DNA of 40,373 nucleotides, taken from Coprococcus sp. Its GTDB lineage: Bacteria; Bacillota; Clostridia; Lachnospirales; Lachnospiraceae. Of the stretch, positions 24,481 to 32,955 are shown piece after piece (the first letter of the stretch is position 1; each line of letters opens with the position of its first letter). The notes beneath the pieces were generated by a model. The model did no database searches, was not told the origin of the DNA, and saw nothing but the letters and a program-made list of their open reading frames with translations. Position numbers and translations under genes: made by a program. The stretch spans positions 1 through 40,373 of the forward strand of contig JAEDHX010000008.1 in assembly GCA_016296785.1 (NCBI GenBank), in the 5' to 3' direction.

Positions 24481-24528
24481 AGCATCAGCTATTTATGAGT
24501 GTATAATCATATGTGGCTGATGCTTTTT
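24481..24528 (+). terminator. intrinsic terminator of iorAB
   Basis: AGCATCAGC (24481-24489) pairs with GCTGATGCT (24516-24524), followed by TTTTT. Confidence 0.85.
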
Positions 24529-24605
24529 ATTTGGGTTTCTTTTTTGCTGATATTGATTTATAATAGCAATGTGTATTACTTAAGGAAAAAATAAGGAGAA
24601 TATTT

Positions 24606-25127
24606 GTGCGAAGGATAACAATAGCTATTCTATTTTGTTTATTTTTTATTATTGGCATCAGCGATATTTTGAGTAATAATGTTATAGTATATGCTGCCAT
24701 AGGTGATTCTTCGTATATTAATTCTTTTGAGAATGTCCCTTCTGAAGAAGATAATTGTCTTCATTATTATGAAGAAAGTGTGTTTCCGGCTTCTGTTACC
24801 AAGGAAGGAAGCATTGTAAGGACTTGTATCTTGTCTGACGGTAAACGCATTTATTCAAATTGGTCTGAGTCTGTCTCGGCTAGAACAAAGATATATTCAA
24901 ATATGAATATTGTATCAACAGACCATCAGAAATATAATTATAAAGAGATGGTAAGGGATATTTCCGGTAATCAGTCCAGAGAGTATCTTTTGTACAAGAG
25001 AGGTATTCCCGGAATAACAATTGAGATAGGAAGCTCGGAGACACCGCTTGTATTAAGTGAGTTCGAAAGAGCCTGGATTAGAAATAGAAAGCTTGTTTTT
25101 TTGGAAGCGGCATTATTTACAGAGTAA
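24606..25127 (+). CDS. small secreted protein resembling the C-terminus of M14 peptidases
   Basis: 173 residues with a clear signal peptide (RR at 2-3, hydrophobic core about 4-31, likely cleavage after VYAA). The middle is unrecognised. Residues about 130-165 (GIPGITIEIGSSETPLVLSE then FERAWIRNRKL) resemble the part of M14 zinc carboxypeptidases carrying the catalytic Glu, but the zinc site HxxE and second His are absent. It may be a truncated or repurposed M14 protein. Start GTG 24606 follows AAGGAG at 7-nt spacing. It is 14 nt before the YhaO-like gene, so likely cotranscribed. The M14 link is by eye and tentative. Confidence 0.55.
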   Translation: MRRITIAILFCLFFIIGISDILSNNVIVYAAIGDSSYINSFENVPSEEDNCLHYYEESVFPASVTKEGSIVRTCILSDGKRIYSNWSESVSARTKIYSNMNIVSTDHQKYNYKEMVRDISGNQSREYLLYKRGIPGITIEIGSSETPLVLSEFERAWIRNRKLVFLEAALFTE

Positions 25128-25141
25128 GGAAGGAGCCTGTT

Positions 25142-26182
25142 ATGAGATTTATACATGCAGCAGATATTCATCTAGGTGTTAAGCCGGATAAGGATAAAGA
25201 ATGGAGTGATACCCGTGCGGCAGAGATAGAGAATACATTTGACAGATTATTAGATATTGCGGAGGAGAGAAAGGTTGACCTTCTGTTCCTGGCAGGCGAT
25301 GTATTCCATACACCTCCTAGTCTTGCACAGCTTAAGAATCTTGATTACAAATTGTCTAAGCTTTCCGTAACAAGAACTATAATTATTGCCGGTAATCATG
25401 ATTACATAGAAGAGGGTTCATATGATTTTCAGTCGAATACTGTACTAATGCCAAGAGATTGCTTTAGTAATGCATACATGGAGGATATTAATACATGTGT
25501 TACCGGATTTAGCTTTGGTCAGAATATGTATACAGATGATATCACAGCGGATATTGCCCCTCAGAAGGAAGGAGCAATAAATATATTGCTTATGCATGGC
25601 GGTGATGAGATGCATGTGCCTATTAATTTCAGGGAGCTTGCAGGTGCAGGCTTTGATTATGTTGCACTCGGACACATCCATAAGCCTAAGCATATGGTAA
25701 AGAATAAAATGGCATATTCAGGTTCGCTTGAGCCTATTGATTGTACTGAGACAGGAAGAAGAGGATTTATATATGGCAAATGCGAAAATGGAGAGACTGC
25801 AATAAAGTGGGAGCCGTTAAACTGCCGGAGCTATATTAATCTGGGCTTTGAGGTTAAGCCGACATATAGTGAAAGTCAGATTATTGATGTTATTAGGCGC
25901 AATATAGAAAAGATGGGCGCAGAGAATATATATAGAATTATTATGCAAGGTGAGCTTGGTAATGGCGTGAAGCCTGATTTTGCCCAGCTTAAGCTTAAAT
26001 ATAATATATATGATGTGACAGATAATACAATGTATGAATATAGTATCGAAAAGCTCTATTTAGATAATGAGAATAATCTTATGGGCAGATTTATAAAGAC
26101 ATTATCTGAGCAGGAGGATGAGATAAGTAAAAAAGCATTGAGATATGGAATAGAAGCTATGATTGCAACAGGAGAAAAGTAA
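25142..26182 (+). CDS. YhaO/SbcD-like metallophosphoesterase (DNA exonuclease subunit)
   Basis: 346 residues. Calcineurin-like phosphoesterase with all metal motifs: D8-x-H10 (AADIHLG), GDVFH (Asp53, His56), GNHD (85-87), LLMHGG and GHIH. The C-terminal third is a capping/partner-binding region. It overlaps the next ATPase gene by one base, the arrangement of Mre11-Rad50 (SbcDC) type nucleases and of B. subtilis YhaO-YhaN. Likely role is DNA-end processing or repair; the closest subfamily appears YhaO-like. GGAAGGAG precedes ATG 25142. Confidence 0.88.
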   Translation: MRFIHAADIHLGVKPDKDKEWSDTRAAEIENTFDRLLDIAEERKVDLLFLAGDVFHTPPSLAQLKNLDYKLSKLSVTRTIIIAGNHDYIEEGSYDFQSNTVLMPRDCFSNAYMEDINTCVTGFSFGQNMYTDDITADIAPQKEGAINILLMHGGDEMHVPINFRELAGAGFDYVALGHIHKPKHMVKNKMAYSGSLEPIDCTETGRRGFIYGKCENGETAIKWEPLNCRSYINLGFEVKPTYSESQIIDVIRRNIEKMGAENIYRIIMQGELGNGVKPDFAQLKLKYNIYDVTDNTMYEYSIEKLYLDNENNLMGRFIKTLSEQEDEISKKALRYGIEAMIATGEK

Positions 26183-27876
26183 TGTATATTAATAAACTAT
26201 TGCTTAAGGAATTTGGAAAATTTAATAATAAAGAAATAAAGCTTAATCCGGGTCTCAATCTTATATATGGTCGAAATGAAGCCGGCAAAACAACTATCAA
26301 GGAATTTATAGTTGGTATGTTTTACGGTATTGACAGATCCAGAGGCCTTGGAGCGAAGCTGGATAATTATAAGCTTAGAAAGCCTGTAAATGGCAGTGGA
26401 TATTCAGGAAAGGCTTATGTCACAAGTAATGGAGAGAGCCATCTTATAGAAAGAAGCTTTATTCACACTAACAAAAATGCATCTCTTACAGAGATAAAAA
26501 CAGGAAAAGAGGTTACTCTTAAGAAGCCTAATTCATTTAGTGGTATTTTATTTGATGTGGACAAGAGCACATATGTTAATACTTTATGTATTGGTGAGCA
26601 TGGTGCGGCTCCGGGCAAGGAGCTCGCGGATGAGCTTAGTAATTATGTGCTTAATCTTACTACAACAAAGAATGCTGATATTGATAAAGCAGAGACTGTT
26701 AAATATCTTAAGAACGAGAAGAAGAAATTCGATAATAGAAGACTTCAGATGCAGATAGAGGAATGTGAGCAGGATATGGCTGAGCTTGGCGATGTTGATG
26801 GCGAGCTTGAAGCGATAAGAGAAGAAAGACGCGAAGAGCTTGATTCCTATAATATGGAGATTGCCAGACTAAAGAGAGAGGCAAGACAGCTTGTAAATGA
26901 AAAGGATGCGGCAATTCCGGACGATGATGAAGATAGAGAGAGAAGCCGAATATTTTTAGAGGTTGAAGCTTTAGAGGAAGATATACCTAAGTCAAAACGA
27001 AGAAAGAAGAGTCTTTGCGATAATATATTTATTATACTGCTTACAGGCATTGCTGTAGTTGCAATAATTACGTTGCTTGTTAATTTGCTAGGCTTTCAGA
27101 AATCAATTAAGCAGCTATTTACAATATGCACGATAGCATTTGTTGCGATTACCATGATTGATGGTATGTATAGAAAGGGCTTCTTTGAAAGCGCAGACCA
27201 GGCTCCTGATGAAGAGGAATTCAAGAAGATGGTATATGAATTAGGACGTGCCACTGAGTCAAGAACAGTTCGAATCGAGATAGATAAGAATTTTCAGGAG
27301 GCACATGAGGCTAAGCTTGAGCTTCTGAAATTTAAGGAGCATGATGCAGCAATTAAGAGAGATGAGTATTATGCTATAAAGGAAAAACGTAATTCGTTGC
27401 TTAAGGATTATGAAAAGCTTGAGAAGGAAAGACAGGCAATTGATCTTGCAATAGATACAATAAATGAATTGTCTGTTGATATTTATAACGACTTTGGCAC
27501 CCGTCTGAATGAGAGTATATCTGAAATGGTAAGCATTATTACAGATGGTAAATATAATAAAGTCCTTTTAGATGAGAATATGCATATTTCAGTTCTTGAT
27601 GGCGATCACTATATGGGTATTGAATATCTTAGCAGTGGAACTATGGAACAGATATATCTTGCAGTAAGATTATGTATAGCAAGTCTTCTGTGTGAGGACA
27701 AGATGCCAATAATAGTTGATGATATATTTATGTCATATGATTCAAAACGACTTAAGAATGCTCTATATTGCATGAGCAGAATTGATACTGATCAGATAAT
27801 CATATTAACCTCAAATGAAGCTATAGGTGATATGCTTGATGATCTGTCTATGGATTATAACTATATTGAATTGTAA
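26182..27876 (+). CDS. YhaN/SbcC-like AAA ATPase with internal membrane hairpin
   Basis: 564 residues, compact for this family (SbcC and YhaN are near 1000). N-terminal Rad50-like head with Walker A GRNEAGKTT (30-38), short coiled coils (about 185-275 and 370-435), and between them two adjacent hydrophobic segments (about 282-305 and 312-330) that should anchor it in the membrane. The C-terminal head has signature LSSGTMEQIYLAVR and Walker B PIIVDDIF. Coupled to the phosphoesterase by a one-base overlap. The pair is expected to act as a membrane-associated SbcDC-like nuclease (inference). Confidence 0.85.
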   Translation: MYINKLLLKEFGKFNNKEIKLNPGLNLIYGRNEAGKTTIKEFIVGMFYGIDRSRGLGAKLDNYKLRKPVNGSGYSGKAYVTSNGESHLIERSFIHTNKNASLTEIKTGKEVTLKKPNSFSGILFDVDKSTYVNTLCIGEHGAAPGKELADELSNYVLNLTTTKNADIDKAETVKYLKNEKKKFDNRRLQMQIEECEQDMAELGDVDGELEAIREERREELDSYNMEIARLKREARQLVNEKDAAIPDDDEDRERSRIFLEVEALEEDIPKSKRRKKSLCDNIFIILLTGIAVVAIITLLVNLLGFQKSIKQLFTICTIAFVAITMIDGMYRKGFFESADQAPDEEEFKKMVYELGRATESRTVRIEIDKNFQEAHEAKLELLKFKEHDAAIKRDEYYAIKEKRNSLLKDYEKLEKERQAIDLAIDTINELSVDIYNDFGTRLNESISEMVSIITDGKYNKVLLDENMHISVLDGDHYMGIEYLSSGTMEQIYLAVRLCIASLLCEDKMPIIVDDIFMSYDSKRLKNALYCMSRIDTDQIIILTSNEAIGDMLDDLSMDYNYIEL

Positions 27877-27966
27877 TTGTATAATTGCATTTGCATGGTA
27901 GTGGGGCAGTATAGGACATAATGCCTAATTACTCCCCTTTGATTATCGGGGAAAAGGATGATTAAA

Positions 27967-29058
27967 ATGAGTAAATTATATGAAGTTGGATCAGTAACAT
28001 TTAGCATTACTGATGACAGTAGAAAAGAAATACTAGGAGATGCAAATGGTGGAAGAAAGATAGCTATTCGCTTGTATTATCCAGTCAGAAAAGAATGTGT
28101 AGAGGGTTTAAATAAGGCTTGTTATGTAAGTGAAAGAAAACTAGAAGCTATACGTAAAGCTTTTCATCTGCCAAAGTCTGCTATGAAAAAGAATGAAGCA
28201 GATTATTATGAAAATGTTCCTTTTGAAAAGGGAGTTAAATACCCTCTTTTATTATTCAGCCATGGATATAATAGTTATATTGAGGCTAATACATTTCTTT
28301 GTTCAGATATAGCAGCAAGTGGATACATAGTAGCATCTGTTGGCCATGCTTATGAAGCAGTTGAAAATGAGTATTCTGATGGAAGTTACGATTACTATGA
28401 TAAGAAAATCAATAAAATGATGTATAAGCAAGGAATAGCAAAAGCATTGTTTGCGCAGTCCAAAATAATGAAATTAAAAAAATCTCTTGAAGAAACTGAT
28501 GAGGCATTTTGGAGGTTTCAGACCGAGCATACACCATACATTATGGAACGCGTGGAACAATGGAAAGAAGATATGCTGTACGCCTTGAAATCAATTAAGG
28601 AAAGATATGGTGATTATATTGATTTTACAAATGGTATTGCGGCAAGTGGACATTCCTTAGGCGGTGCTACTGCATATTATTTATGCCAAACCTGTGATGA
28701 GGTAACATGTGGGTTAAATATTGATGGGGGACTTTTTGGCGATTATCGGAGAATGGTACTGAAAAAACCATTTTACCAGTTTTCTTGTAAAGAAAATTGG
28801 AATGTAGAGTCAAGCGTATTGCTAAGAAGGGAAGCTCCTATATATACAGCTGTTTTTTCAAATATGAAACATATCGGATTTACAGATATAAAATTTTTTA
28901 TGTCTAATACATTTCTTGTAGGAAAGATGGATAAAGATGTGATGTATAAGCATCTGTCAGAAGGTCATATATCGTTTCTAGACAAATATTTAAAAGGACT
29001 GGATGTGAATATTAGTCAGTCAAGTAATCCGGATGTTGCTATTGAAACTCATATATAG
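27967..29058 (+). CDS. alpha/beta hydrolase (PAF-acetylhydrolase/dienelactone-like)
   Basis: 363 residues. Alpha/beta-hydrolase fold with oxyanion region LLLFSHGYNSY, nucleophile elbow GHSLGG (Ser230), an acid in GLNIDGG and a C-terminal His, in the arrangement of platelet-activating-factor acetylhydrolase-like lipases or esterases. No signal peptide, so cytoplasmic. ATG 27967 or 27958 could start it; AAAAGG at 27952-27957 favours 27967 (9 nt), GGGGAAA favours 27958. It stands alone, with a bidirectional terminator beyond its end. Substrate unknown. Confidence 0.8.
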   Translation: MSKLYEVGSVTFSITDDSRKEILGDANGGRKIAIRLYYPVRKECVEGLNKACYVSERKLEAIRKAFHLPKSAMKKNEADYYENVPFEKGVKYPLLLFSHGYNSYIEANTFLCSDIAASGYIVASVGHAYEAVENEYSDGSYDYYDKKINKMMYKQGIAKALFAQSKIMKLKKSLEETDEAFWRFQTEHTPYIMERVEQWKEDMLYALKSIKERYGDYIDFTNGIAASGHSLGGATAYYLCQTCDEVTCGLNIDGGLFGDYRRMVLKKPFYQFSCKENWNVESSVLLRREAPIYTAVFSNMKHIGFTDIKFFMSNTFLVGKMDKDVMYKHLSEGHISFLDKYLKGLDVNISQSSNPDVAIETHI

Positions 29059-29173
29059 AATACATGGTCAAAATCATAAAGGCAGTACATGGAACATTGT
29101 GTATATTTTACTTCAGAATATTTCCTATGAAATAGAAGTAAGGTCTATGATTGAAACTTATAAAGAAATGAAA

Positions 29174-29215
29174 AACAGCCTTTGGAGGACAAACTCCTCA
29201 AAGGCTGTTTTTGTT
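29174..29215. terminator. bidirectional intrinsic terminator
   Basis: AACAGCCTTTGGAGGA and its near-perfect complement (29174-29209) are flanked by an A run on the left and a T run on the right. It can end both the hydrolase transcript and the minus-strand prs transcript. Confidence 0.85.
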
Positions 29216-29244
29216 CTTTCTATAAATGAATTGTAGCTACAAGA

Positions 29245-30441
29245 CTATATCTCGTAGTTATCTGATATAGTGTGGCTTACTTTATACTCTGCAATTCTGG
29301 CATTAATTCTTTCTGATGGATCGAGTAAATCACTTAATGATGCATCGTGATTTAAATGGTCTATAATTAATGCAATGTATTTGCTCATATCAGCTGACTC
29401 ATACCAGCTGCGTGTGAATAGCTCAGGTAACTGGTATGTAAGGTTAGTTGTAATAACCTTCTCAATAATACCTTCCTCATGGCATTTATCAAATACTTCA
29501 AGGCCCTTTGTAAACAGACCGAATGTAGCAATAGCATATACACGCTTAGCTTTTCTTGCCTTCAGCTGTTTAGCAACATCTATCATACTCTCACCTGATG
29601 CAATCATATCGTCAATGATAATAACATCCTTGCCTTCAACAGAATCGCCGAGGAATTCATGAGCAACAATAGGATTACGTCCGTCAACAACTCTTGAATA
29701 ATCTCTTCTCTTATAAAACATTCCAACATCTACACCAAGAAGGTTTGCAAAATATATAGCTCTGTGCATTGCTCCTTCATCAGGTGCAATAACCATCATA
29801 TGCTCGTTATCAATCTCCAGATCAGGTGTTGTTCTAAGAAGTGTCTTTACAAACTGGTAGGTAGGTCTTACATTTTCAAAACCACTGTTTGGAATAGCGT
29901 TTACAACACGAGGGTCATGAGCATCAAATGTAACAATATTATCTACACCATAATGCTGAAGCTCCTGAAGCATTACTGCACAGTCTAAAGACTCTCTGCT
30001 TGAACGTTTATGCTGGCGGCTCTCATATAAAAATGGCATAATAACAGTTACTTTTCTTGCCTTGTCTGTCATTGCTGAGATAATTCTCTTTAAATCAGCA
30101 TAATGATCATCGGGAGACATTCTCTGTACCTGGCCAGCCATATTATATGTACAGCTATAGTTGCCTACATCCACCATAATATATATATCCTTGCCACGAA
30201 CTGATTCGTTGATGACACCCTTTGCTTCACCGGAACCAAAACGAGGGCAGTCAGTGCTTAATAAATAGGTGTCTTTCTCATAACCATGGTAAACTATTGA
30301 AGATTTGTGTTCGTTTTGACGATTCTTTCTCCATTTTACAATGTAATGGTCTACCTTATCGCCTAGTTCCTTACAACTTTTGTGTGCAACAATTCCCAAA
30401 CTACCAACTGGTATTGTTTCTAATTTGCTATCGTCTGGCAT
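29245..30441 (-). CDS. prs: ribose-phosphate pyrophosphokinase, long form
   Basis: 398 residues, making PRPP from ribose-5-phosphate and ATP for nucleotide, His and Trp synthesis. Typical bacterial Prs is about 315 residues; here the N-terminal half is expanded and diverged (YHGYEKDTYLLSTDCPRFGS). Core elements remain: MPFLYESRQHKRSSRE (catalytic region), FDAHDPR (metal), KRRDYSRVV (flexible loop) and the PRPP loop VIIIDDMIASGESMID. ATG 30441 follows GGAGGATTTT; an upstream in-frame ATG (30480) overlaps the neighbouring gene and has no site. Its start is 25 nt from the helicase-loader stop, so the two are probably in one minus-strand operon. Confidence 0.88.
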   Translation of the reverse strand: MPDDSKLETIPVGSLGIVAHKSCKELGDKVDHYIVKWRKNRQNEHKSSIVYHGYEKDTYLLSTDCPRFGSGEAKGVINESVRGKDIYIMVDVGNYSCTYNMAGQVQRMSPDDHYADLKRIISAMTDKARKVTVIMPFLYESRQHKRSSRESLDCAVMLQELQHYGVDNIVTFDAHDPRVVNAIPNSGFENVRPTYQFVKTLLRTTPDLEIDNEHMMVIAPDEGAMHRAIYFANLLGVDVGMFYKRRDYSRVVDGRNPIVAHEFLGDSVEGKDVIIIDDMIASGESMIDVAKQLKARKAKRVYAIATFGLFTKGLEVFDKCHEEGIIEKVITTNLTYQLPELFTRSWYESADMSKYIALIIDHLNHDASLSDLLDPSERINARIAEYKVSHTISDNYEI

Positions 30442-30466
30442 GATAAAATCCTCCGTAATGTAGTAA

Positions 30467-31471
30467 TTATAGACTTTCATGTTTAGATATACTTAATTTG
30501 CGTTTAGCATATCTGATGTTATCTCCATAGAAATTGAATACTAAGAAGTTATCCATAATACGAGAAATGGTTCGCTCTGTATATCGTTCCTGAAGCTGAT
30601 GAAGCGTTAGGTTCGTAGACATAAGAGTGGATAACTGCTTATTATTTCTTGAATTTATTATTTCAAATAATTGAGATTGTGCAAATGAGTTCGTAAGCTC
30701 GGTGCCTAAATCATCAATTATAAGGAGATCACAATTATATATATAGCCGTAGAGTGTAAGCTTATTAGCATCACGACTATTATTCATAACAATATCTGAA
30801 AGTATACTTTCGAACAGACTTATGGAAGAAAGATATAACACAGTATGACCTTTGTCAAGTAGTGCTTTTGCAATACAGTTAGATAAAAAGGTCTTTCCAA
30901 GTCCTGTTTCTCCATAAATTAGTATACCCGGATGCTTATCCTCAAATTCATCAATAAACTGTTTGCTGCGTTCTAATATATTCTTAGCATTCTCATAAGG
31001 AGTAGCATTATGTATGTTATCACTTTCATTAGAGTAATATGATAAATCAAAGGTGTCATAGTTCTCACGTGATAATACATTAGAAATATTAGACTGAGCA
31101 TATAGCTGACTTATTACCATCTGCTTCATACAGCTACAGGGCTTGTTATCTATATATCCGGTGTCCTTGCATTTGATACAGGTGTATATTGGTTTAAGAT
31201 AATTCTCGGCATAGCCGTGTGAAATAAGAAGCTTAAGCTTCTCGTTAGCTAGCTTCTCATTTCTTGCAGCAACCTCTTCCTTAAGATTACTCTGCTTTAA
31301 TATTCTTGCCTTTGCTGCAGAAAGAGCATTAGCAGCTATCTCTTCATCAATTTCCTTAATTCGAGGAATTTCAGTATATATTTGTTCTTTTCTTTTATCA
31401 TGGATAGCGATATTCTCCAGTCTGGTTCTCTGCAGGCGGGATAATATCTCATCATAATTTACATTACTCAT
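30467..31471 (-). CDS. DnaI/DnaC-like helicase loader ATPase
   Basis: 334 residues. N-terminal helical region; zinc-binding CIKCKDTGYIDNKPCSC (about 97-113) as in B. subtilis DnaI; C-terminal AAA+ domain with Walker A IYGETGLGKTF (Lys near 191), Walker B LLIIDDLGTE and an arginine-finger region ERTISRIMDN. It should load the replicative helicase with the DnaD-domain protein encoded directly upstream (46-nt gap). No good ribosome site is seen before ATG 31471, so translation may be coupled or weak. Confidence 0.88.
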   Translation of the reverse strand: MSNVNYDEILSRLQRTRLENIAIHDKRKEQIYTEIPRIKEIDEEIAANALSAAKARILKQSNLKEEVAARNEKLANEKLKLLISHGYAENYLKPIYTCIKCKDTGYIDNKPCSCMKQMVISQLYAQSNISNVLSRENYDTFDLSYYSNESDNIHNATPYENAKNILERSKQFIDEFEDKHPGILIYGETGLGKTFLSNCIAKALLDKGHTVLYLSSISLFESILSDIVMNNSRDANKLTLYGYIYNCDLLIIDDLGTELTNSFAQSQLFEIINSRNNKQLSTLMSTNLTLHQLQERYTERTISRIMDNFLVFNFYGDNIRYAKRKLSISKHESL

Positions 31472-31516
31472 GGCTTTGTGTTCAAATAATTGTATTAAAA
31501 ATGTATTGTTTCTATA

Positions 31517-32668
31517 TTATTTATGGTTAATTTCCTGTAAAAACAGCTTCTCCATTTCGTCAAGCTGAGCATTGTTATCACGCTTGGCAAATGTCTCAAA
31601 TGATCTGGATCTTGTCTGGATATCCTTAGCCTGAAGCTTATCAAAGGTCTTCTGCTTAGCAAATTCTTTGTCAAGACGTTCAACATCCTTGAGAGATTTT
31701 ACATTATTCTTATGCCAGTTTTCAAGTATTCCATTAACATAAGCAAAATTTGCTGAAGTAGGCTTTTGAATAATGGCTTTCTTGCATGCCTCAAGAATAA
31801 GAGGAAGATCAAACTGCATGTCCTCATACCATGTATCTATATATGCTGATTCAATTGTAGTTGGAACACTTCTTTCAATACCAAGCTGTTTAAATACAGG
31901 GCGATATAAAGGATTATAGCTCTTTACTGATTCGATAGCGGCTTCCTTAGTAGTGATTCCCTGCTGATACCAGGAATGGGCTACGACCTCTGCATATCTT
32001 ACACTATTCTTATTGATGCTTGCACAATACTCGATAAGATATTCAACAAGCTCAAATGGGAACTTAAGGCTATCATATATGTATATCAGACTTTCTATAT
32101 CCTTTGATGAAAGCTCCTTGCAGAAATAAGTTTCTGCCTCAAATATAATATCTGAGAAAGCAGTGTCTTGTTCAAATCTGCTAATTAATTCAGGAGAAAT
32201 ATTCTGTTTGCTTGGAATAGCCTTTTTAGAGGAAGCAGCTTCCTTGTTCTTCTTATTAGTAGCTTTTTCATTATCAGTCTTCTCGTTGACGGCCTTGTTA
32301 GCAGCCTTGTCAGCAGGAATCTTAAATAGTGCAATATTATCTCTTGAGAGCATGTCAGAATCGTTCTTCTTCTCTTCGAGCGGAAGAAGAGTGATGCCTG
32401 TAAGCTCGCCGTTAGCATTGTAATTCAACTTCATAACATCCTGCGAAATCCAATATTTAATTGCTCGACAGATGTCTTTTTCAGTCAGATTAAAATGGTC
32501 TGCAATTTCTGCAACAGAAACAGGCATATTGTATGACATAAGCCTTACGAGATAAAGATATATTTTGACAAATTCGCCATTAGCATGGGTCATATAATGG
32601 TCAATAAACAGATTGGATATTGAGGAATATGTTTCATTTTTTTCAGTTGAAATAGTGATATAACTCAT
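31517..32668 (-). CDS. DnaD/DnaB-domain replication protein
   Basis: 383 residues. N-terminal winged helix (about 1-90, with VSVAEIADHFNLTEKDICRA), a low-complexity linker rich in Lys, Ala and Asn (about 120-155), and a C-terminal DnaD domain (FELVEYLIEYCASINKNSVR, followed by YAEVVAHSWYQQGITTKEAA). Such proteins remodel DNA at the origin or restart sites and recruit helicase loader. ATG 32668 has AAGGAG upstream at 8 nt. Forms an operon with the DnaI-like gene; a DnaA-box-like cluster lies upstream. Confidence 0.88.
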   Translation of the reverse strand: MSYITISTEKNETYSSISNLFIDHYMTHANGEFVKIYLYLVRLMSYNMPVSVAEIADHFNLTEKDICRAIKYWISQDVMKLNYNANGELTGITLLPLEEKKNDSDMLSRDNIALFKIPADKAANKAVNEKTDNEKATNKKNKEAASSKKAIPSKQNISPELISRFEQDTAFSDIIFEAETYFCKELSSKDIESLIYIYDSLKFPFELVEYLIEYCASINKNSVRYAEVVAHSWYQQGITTKEAAIESVKSYNPLYRPVFKQLGIERSVPTTIESAYIDTWYEDMQFDLPLILEACKKAIIQKPTSANFAYVNGILENWHKNNVKSLKDVERLDKEFAKQKTFDKLQAKDIQTRSRSFETFAKRDNNAQLDEMEKLFLQEINHK

Positions 32669-32724
32669 GGTAAAACTCCTTAAAAATACTCCTCAAAAAT
32701 GCTTGTCATCTCAAGTGCAAATGC

Positions 32725-32753
32725 ATTATAACATGAGTTATTAAAAATGCAAA
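32725..32753 (-). promoter_or_regulatory. promoter of the dnaD-dnaI-like operon
   Basis: Minus strand: TTTGCA (32753-32748), 17-nt spacer, TATAAT (32730-32725) with an extended TG. The nearest DnaA-box-like pair lies about 45 nt upstream of the -35. Confidence 0.65.
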
Positions 32754-32797
32754 CAGAACATACAGTCGGTTGGAAAAAAGGACAATGCTGTTGAAAT

Positions 32798-32815
32798 TGT
32801 GGACAATGTGGATAG
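32798..32815 (-). promoter_or_regulatory. tandem DnaA-box-like 9-mers
   Basis: Plus strand reads TGTGGACAA then TGTGGATAG with no gap, i.e. TTGTCCACA and CTATCCACA on the minus strand, each one base from the DnaA consensus TTATCCACA. Confidence 0.5.
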
Positions 32816-32830
32816 AAAAAACATAAACAA

Positions 32831-32895
32831 TTATGTAAAAAGTAAAACCTAGTAAATACACAAAAAACTGTCATTTTATGTAAATATTATGTAAA
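32831..32895. repeat. three direct copies of TTATGTAAA in AT-rich segment
   Basis: Exact 9-mers at 32831-32839, 32876-32884 and 32887-32895, lying between two DnaA-box-like pairs. The first forms an inverted repeat with ACATAA at 32821-32826. Confidence 0.6.
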
Positions 32896-32905
32896 CAAAA
32901 AGTAA

Positions 32906-32938
32906 AGGAGCAAATTTGAAAAACTCAAATTTGCTCCT
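32906..32938 (-). terminator. intrinsic terminator of murC
   Basis: 14-bp perfect stem (AGGAGCAAATTTGA with TCAAATTTGCTCCT), 5-nt loop, T-rich tail on the minus strand (TTTACTTTTTG). Confidence 0.85.
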
Positions 32939-32955
32939 GTGGATAATGTGGATAA
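32938..32955 (-). promoter_or_regulatory. tandem consensus DnaA boxes
   Basis: Two directly abutting TGTGGATAA 9-mers (32938-32946, 32947-32955), i.e. two perfect TTATCCACA boxes on the minus strand. They sit between the murC stop codon and the terminator stem (the first base is shared with the stem). Confidence 0.6.

Noticed and set aside
27890..27957. Attenuator or riboswitch before the alpha/beta hydrolase
   Set aside because: GGGG/CCCC segments can pair imperfectly, but there is no U tract and no recognisable aptamer.
32798..32955. Calling this region oriC
   Set aside because: DnaA-box pairs and AT-rich repeats fit, but there is no dnaA, rpmH or gyrB neighbour and no skew information; kept as a DnaA-box cluster only.
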